Part shown: piece by piece, positions 59,562 to 64,000 of the stretch | How positions within the stretch are numbered: the stretch's first letter is position 1 | Layout: the number at the start of each line of letters is the position of its first letter | Assembly: GCF_036785885.1 (NCBI RefSeq) | Contig: NC_092329.1 | Span: forward strand, 2,170,001 to 2,234,000 | Direction of reading: 5' to 3' | DNA from: Coffea arabica | Taxonomy: Eukaryota > Streptophyta > Magnoliopsida > Gentianales > Rubiaceae | DNA length: 64,000 nt | Translations under genes and position numbers: made by a program | The notes under the pieces: model-generated | Told to the model about the DNA's origin: nothing | Database searches by the model: none | Seen by the model: only the letters and a program-made list of their open reading frames with translations

Positions 59562-60764
59562 GGGCTTGTTTGGAAGTGAAGTTTTTGGCCTAGTTTTTTA
59601 GCTACTAGTTTTTTAACAACTTTTGCTACAGGAACCCCAAAAAACTTATTAAAGTTTTTTACCTACACACTTCAAAATAATACACAAAAAACTTTCCCTT
59701 CAACTTTTCTTCTTCTTTTTGCTCTCTCACCCAACCGGCCACCACCTCCACCACCACTTCCGGAGCCGGTAACTATTCCGGCCAACTTTGCCGGCCTTCC
59801 TCTTTTTTTTTTCTCTCCCTCCCCTTCCCTTTTGTTCCAAAATCTCTTTTTTCCTTTTTTTTCTTTCTCCCTCCCCCCTCCCCTCTTTCCCTCCCCTCTT
59901 TGCCTCCCCTCTTTCCCTCTGCCTTTCCCCGCCACCTTCCCCCTTTGTCCGCCGTCATCTCCTCCCCTCATCACCAGCGCACGCCGCTACCTCGCCGCAC
60001 GTCTCTCTCCTCTCGCGCGTTTCTCGGTCTCCGTGGCCGGACACCGCTGCCCACGGCCGCGCGACTCCAGCGACACCACAGCCTTTCTCTCTCCCTCGCA
60101 ACGCCGACGAAGCCACCACCACCTCGCACGACTCCAGCCCAACCGCTGCCTCTCGCTCGCGCCACGCCCCCTGGCTCCATCGTGCGCCGCCGTTCCTCCT
60201 TGGCGGCGACCCAAAGCCCTCGCGCGTTCTCTCTCCTCTTCGCAACTCCCACCTCGCTGCCGTTCCTCTTAGCTCCCTCCACCACAGCGCAGGGTGTGGG
60301 GGAGGGGGGTTGCGGGCAGAGGGGTGGCGGGCAGAGGGAGAGAGAGAGGGAGCTTTTGCAGGGGTGGCGGGGTTGAGGGAGAAGGCGGGGGGAGGTAGGT
60401 GGCGGGGCAGAGGGGAAAGGCGGGGCAGAGAGGGAAGGGGGGAGGGGGTGGCGGAGCAGAGGGGGTGGCGGGGGAGAGGAGGGGAAGGGGAAAGGGAGGA
60501 AAGGGGTGGCGGAGGTAACAGGGAAGGGGAAGGGGGAAGGAAGAAGAAGAAGAAGAAAGAAAAGAAAAAGGAAAGAAAGAAAAAGAAAGAGAAAGAGAAA
60601 AGGAAAGAAAAAAAAGAAATGGAAAAAAAATTTCACCTTACAAAAACCTCTACAAAATTTTTCTACTTACAAAAACTTTTACAAAATTTTTTCAAAAACT
60701 TCTACAGTGCACTACAGTAAAGTTTTAGACAAACTCTCAAAAAACTCAGGTTCCAAACAGGCCC
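59562..60764. mobile_element. 1.2-kb MITE-family element with pyrimidine arm and purine arm
   Basis: GGGCTTGTTTGGAA at the left and TTCCAAACAGGCCC at the right are inverted ends. Near the ends, CACTTCAAAATAATACA, ACAGTAAAGTTTTAGAC and repeated ACAAAAACTTTTACAAAATT tie it to the short element at 9854-10077. Between them lies a strongly GC-rich block: pyrimidine-rich C/T with GCC-rich islands (59700-60285), then purine-rich G/A (60290-60620). The halves can pair imperfectly. Reading frames here (up to 310 residues) are low-complexity Pro/Ser/Arg or Gly/Arg/Lys runs found on both strands, so they are not genes. The GC-rich interior may be captured genic sequence. Confidence 0.7.
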
Positions 60765-61216
60765 TTGTGCAAGAATATGAGATTTACTAGGTTGATCATT
60801 GCACGGTCAAATAAAAAAGAGAGAGAGAACAGAAAACAAAAAAAAAAAAAATTTTTTGGGGGGTAGATTAATCTAATGGGACGATGAGGTGGGCAAAGTG
60901 AAAACAACATATGCAATTTCTAATATTGATGAACAAAATATGATTAATTATTATTCTTTCTGTACTGTTCGATTGATTCTTGTGTTTAGTGAGAGAAAAA
61001 GAATCTGAGAAAGTCCAATTGATGTTACTGCTGATTTAGATAGCCCTCATCAGCAGCTGGGAGCATAATTCAGAAGTTATAATTACACTAATCCACGGTC
61101 AATTGTGACTTGCAGAGGCAACTGCTTGGACGGCAAAGCAGTCTCATAGCTTATGATGATTTTTAATTACAGATTTCCAGTTCCGGCAGATGAAGTCACA
61201 ATAATATTCCACCAAA
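60765..61216. other. Intergenic, no gene seen
   Basis: AT-rich spacer with an A run near 60838-60850. No coding support. Confidence 0.4.
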
Positions 61217-61371
61217 TTAAGAGCTTTTTAGTCGTGTGGTCGAATCTTGCTCACTACCGCTTCGAGGCTCTTGGGGGGCGGGGTCTCGGGGTGCAGTGGG
61301 GATTAGTCGGGTGCATCCCGGATACCCCACTGTATTGACAAAAAAAAAATAAAAATTTAAGAGCTTTTTAG
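61217..61371 (+). mobile_element. 5'-truncated SINE with 15-bp target duplication
   Basis: TTAAGAGCTTTTTAG occurs at 61217-61231 and 61357-61371. The 125-bp insert starts inside the pol III promoter (GTGGTCGAATCTTGC, a B-box remnant), continues GGCGGGGTCTCGGGGTGCAG and GATTAGTCGGGTGCATCCCG, and ends in an A-rich tail. The A box is missing. The GGGATTAGTCGGGTG body recalls the Au SINE group, from memory. Confidence 0.85.
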
Positions 61372-62684
61372 AGCTTTTATAAAAATAAATATGAAAAATA
61401 TATATATTGATCCATAAAATATATTGATGTATATAAAATTAAATGATAATTAAAAAATATTCATAAAAAGTATAAAATTTTTTTTAAAGAAATATATTGC
61501 AATCCAAACAAATTTTGTGTGCATCACCTTTGTGCCCATTTGTGTTTGGAGAATGGTGGAGCCTCTTTTTAAAATTTTTTTTGAGTAATTTCTTTTTGAT
61601 GTTTCATTTCCAATAGTTCAAATTAACACCCATGTTATTGTAATTAATGTGATTAATTTTTTTTTTATTTTATCCATTAATTTGAAATACTCACATGAAA
61701 ATATTGGAGCCTTTCTTTCTCCTTTTTTTTTTTTGTCGTTTATCTTGGAGCTGTCACATGAATTAGTTCACTATTTTAAACTCAATTGTTCTCCTATCCA
61801 TTGGCCAGGATTATTTACAAGAAGAAGAGGAAAAGAAAAAAAAAAAAGAGCATAAAATGTTGGAGGGAGCCACAACTCTACGTCCATAAAACCAACCAAG
61901 TAGGGGTGGTACTCGAATCAGCTTCTGGGAAAGTAATTATCCTCCTGGTTTCGTCATTTCGCTAACCAGGAACAAGAAGTTTCCCCAATTATAACTAGCC
62001 AAATCCCAAGCCCTTTGCATCTCCTCGTTTAAGCTTTTTCATTGTTCACGTTCGAACAACTAGAGAGAGAGAGAGAGAGAGAGGGAGAGATTTCAGTCGT
62101 TTAGTGCATCAGAAACGAGGAGCAGGAGGGAGGTTGTTTGAGGAAGGCAAGAAAAGACTGATGGTTGTGGGGGTTCGAGGGTTTTTTTCATCAGAAACGA
62201 GGAAAGGGATAGGGGAAAAAGAACATCTATGATCATTCTTTTGATCCTTTGCTTCTTCTAGATAATATGCCTCAAAGAAAGAATGAAGAAGCGTTCAAGC
62301 ATGATTTATCATGTATTGTCGTATGAACCATCCAATCTGTTGTATGAAATCTGAAACTCTCAAGTCGATCTCGTCACCAGTCACCAGACTCACCACCCCC
62401 ATTAATTATTTTACAGCCTCTCTCAACCCTCTCTTTCTTGTCTCTCTCATATTTATTTACTAGTAGCATCTAACAGGCCTCATCACCCATCTTAAATGGT
62501 TCCCAACTGCCTCTGCTCTTTTTTCAATCTCTCCTACATTCATATTCCTTCTTGAGATGCTTCTTTGCCTCCCCTGCAAGTATTCTGACTTTGTTTCAAA
62601 GCCTTGGCAGTGGGAGAGATTATTACAGTACAGTGGTCGATGGATGCTTACGGAAATATTCATGGTGGTTTAACAAAGGGTTTC
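61372..62684. other. Upstream region and probable 5' part of the MIR394 primary transcript
   Basis: AT-rich to about 62000, then a more mixed, transcript-like sequence with a (GA)n tract at 62062-62090. No protein gene is supported. The MIR394 transcription start probably lies within this stretch. Confidence 0.4.
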
Positions 62685-62820
62685 CCACAGAGTTTATTGG
62701 CATTCTGTCCACCTCCATATTAATTCAGACCAATGAAATATGCATTCTACAAAATAAACTCAATACACTTGTATTCTGTTTTTGGGGGAGGTGGGCATAC
62801 TGCCAACTGAGCTCTGTTGG
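62685..62820 (+). ncRNA. MIR394: MIR394 precursor hairpin
   Basis: The 5' arm holds TTGGCATTCTGTCCACCTCC at 62697-62716, the exact mature miR394 known from flowering plants. The 3' arm holds AGGTGGGCATACTGCCAACT at 62789-62808, the matching star strand. The arms pair from CCACAGAG at the base to CTCTGTTGG on the other side, with a loop of about 70 bases, so the fold is a proper plant precursor of about 136 bases. miR394 cuts mRNA of the F-box gene LCR and thereby controls shoot stem-cell competence and leaf shape; it is also stress-responsive. The overlapping frame of 125 codons (62552-62929) is chance. No intron is proven, though CAG|GTAGAC at 62938 could be a donor in the primary transcript. 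Confidence 0.97.
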
Positions 62821-64000
62821 TTTCTCTTTGCGGAACCCTCGTGATACTCGTTTACAGATTTCAGACGTGGGTTTCTCCAGAGCGGCGGTTCATGTTTGTT
62901 TTCTCCCTTGCTTTTCTCTGAAACGCTGAATCACCAGGTAGACTCAGCTCATATGTTGTGTGCAAAGATATGAATTTTCTGTGGTTCAACTCAATCCTTG
63001 GTCTCATCTTGGACTAGTTGTAACGTAGGATCCCTTTAAATGATGATACCATCCATCCGTCGTTGTTTAGTTCTGTGATGCATTTTATTTAGGTGCTAAG
63101 GCAAATTCTTATCTGGAGGAGATGAAAAGCATCTTCGTGTAGAGATTTGCTAGCTAGTCAACGGTGTCCATCGTTTAGCAACCAACCCAAGATTCATACG
63201 GGCAAGGAAATTTTCATGGTTTTGTTTCATGATATCATTTCTTTTGCAAATATGAAACCCCAAATCTTCTACTACCTTCTAAAACTAGCTATTGTTACAA
63301 CCATATAATGGTTTTGGGGCAGGCAGGAGGAATATTATTACCACTCTATCCCCTTTTGTTTTGTGGCTGAGTACAGACTATTGTATATTGAACTTAAGAA
63401 AACTCGTAGTATCATGCTTCATGGCTTCACTTTGTTTCTTTATGGATTGACGCATTTTTGGCACCGTTTGTTTTCTCATTCATCTGCACTTAACCGTGTA
63501 GACGGGAATTTATAGCATATAATTAATGGTTTTTGGGGTAGGCAGGAGGCATTGGTGGAAACCGGAATTGAGATTGATGCGAAGAAGCTACTCTTCGTTT
63601 TGTTGTATAATATTCGTGTAAAGTACTAAAAAGCCACGCTTAAGGAGAGGGAAGTACTGTGGGTGATTAGGGGGTCTAACAGTAGCGGCAGCGGAACCCC
63701 CATCTTTTTTGAAACCTTTGCTTTACGCTCTCCAACGTAGTTCTTGCTTGCTCATGATTGAAGTCTGACATATTTTACCCACTAAATCCTGTAAAGTAAG
63801 CCTGCTCCTGAATATGCCACTAAATTTTGTTGGACACAAGGATGGGCGGTTTAAGGGTTCTTGATTATGAATTAGCTAGGAGCACAATAGATTCCCACAT
63901 ATTCGTTTTATTTCTACTTTCTGCTGTCTAGCTTTCTATCTATTAATGGTTGACCTCATTTCTTATTTGTGTGGCATGATTTTTTATTATTATTTTTTAA
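62821..64000 (+). other. 3' part of MIR394 transcript and intergenic sequence
   Basis: No protein-coding gene is recognised to the window end. A GGGGCAGGCAGGAGG / GGGGTAGGCAGGAGG motif, each after ATGGTTTT, occurs at about 63308-63331 and 63526-63549. It marks a small repeated segment in the likely primary transcript. Confidence 0.35.

Noticed and set aside
59788-60720. 310-residue open frame, with 158-, 146- and 221-residue frames overlapping on both strands
   Set aside because: Low-complexity Pro/Ser/Arg and Gly/Arg/Lys translation of pyrimidine and purine tracts within a transposon; no domain and equal openness on both strands.
62552-62929. 125-residue frame over the MIR394 hairpin
   Set aside because: The conserved element here is the miR394/star pair; the translation resembles nothing.

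Overview
This is plant nuclear DNA, most likely from a eudicot and perhaps an asterid. It has GT-AG introns, long AT-rich spacers, many MITEs and SINEs, a solo LTR and plant-specific gene families. No bacterial, organellar or viral gene content was seen. I cannot fix the species; a Rubiaceae-like origin is only a guess.

Layout from left to right: (1) the first exon of a minus-strand gene that leaves the window at the left edge (381-493); (2) an FSK3 acidic dehydrin (5826-6635, +) with ABRE, CRT/DRE and TATA motifs upstream; (3) a 17-coding-exon BAG6/Scythe-type ubiquitin-like protein related to CIP73 (13052-22278, +); (4) the cytosolic tRNA 2-thiolation enzyme CTU1/NCS6 (23618-28753, +); (5) a 106-residue single-pass membrane protein (29690-30010, +); (6) an SKU5-similar monocopper-oxidase-like cell-wall protein (35581-41082, +); (7) an intronless F-box/DUF295 gene (41793-43010, -); (8) a TruA/PUS1-type tRNA pseudouridine synthase (45099-47965, -); (9) a MIR394 hairpin (62685-62820, +). 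All exon joins were worked out by hand from reading frame, splice signals and protein family conservation.

The two strongest gene-structure results are minor-spliceosome (U12) introns in neighbouring genes. One is GT-AG, inside the ubiquitin-like domain of the BAG6-like gene. The other is AT-AC, in CTU1. Each has a textbook 5' splice site and a branch site 12 nt before the 3' splice site.

Spacers are dense in mobile elements whose ends can be read directly. They include a 2,708-bp solo LTR with 5-bp target duplications, three tRNA-derived SINEs with 13-17-bp duplications, a hAT-type element with an 8-bp duplication, MULE-like foldback elements, Harbinger-like MITEs and two tiny poly(A)-tailed retroposed fragments. 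From memory, the combination dehydrin / CTU1-like / SKS / pseudouridine synthase / MIR394 resembles the paired Arabidopsis blocks around At1g20370-At1g20450 and At1g76120-At1g76180. If so, the window is an ancient conserved block expanded by transposons.

The genes are separate transcription units, not an operon. Two act on tRNA (CTU1 and the pseudouridine synthase); the others serve stress protection, protein quality control, cell-wall growth, protein turnover and microRNA regulation.
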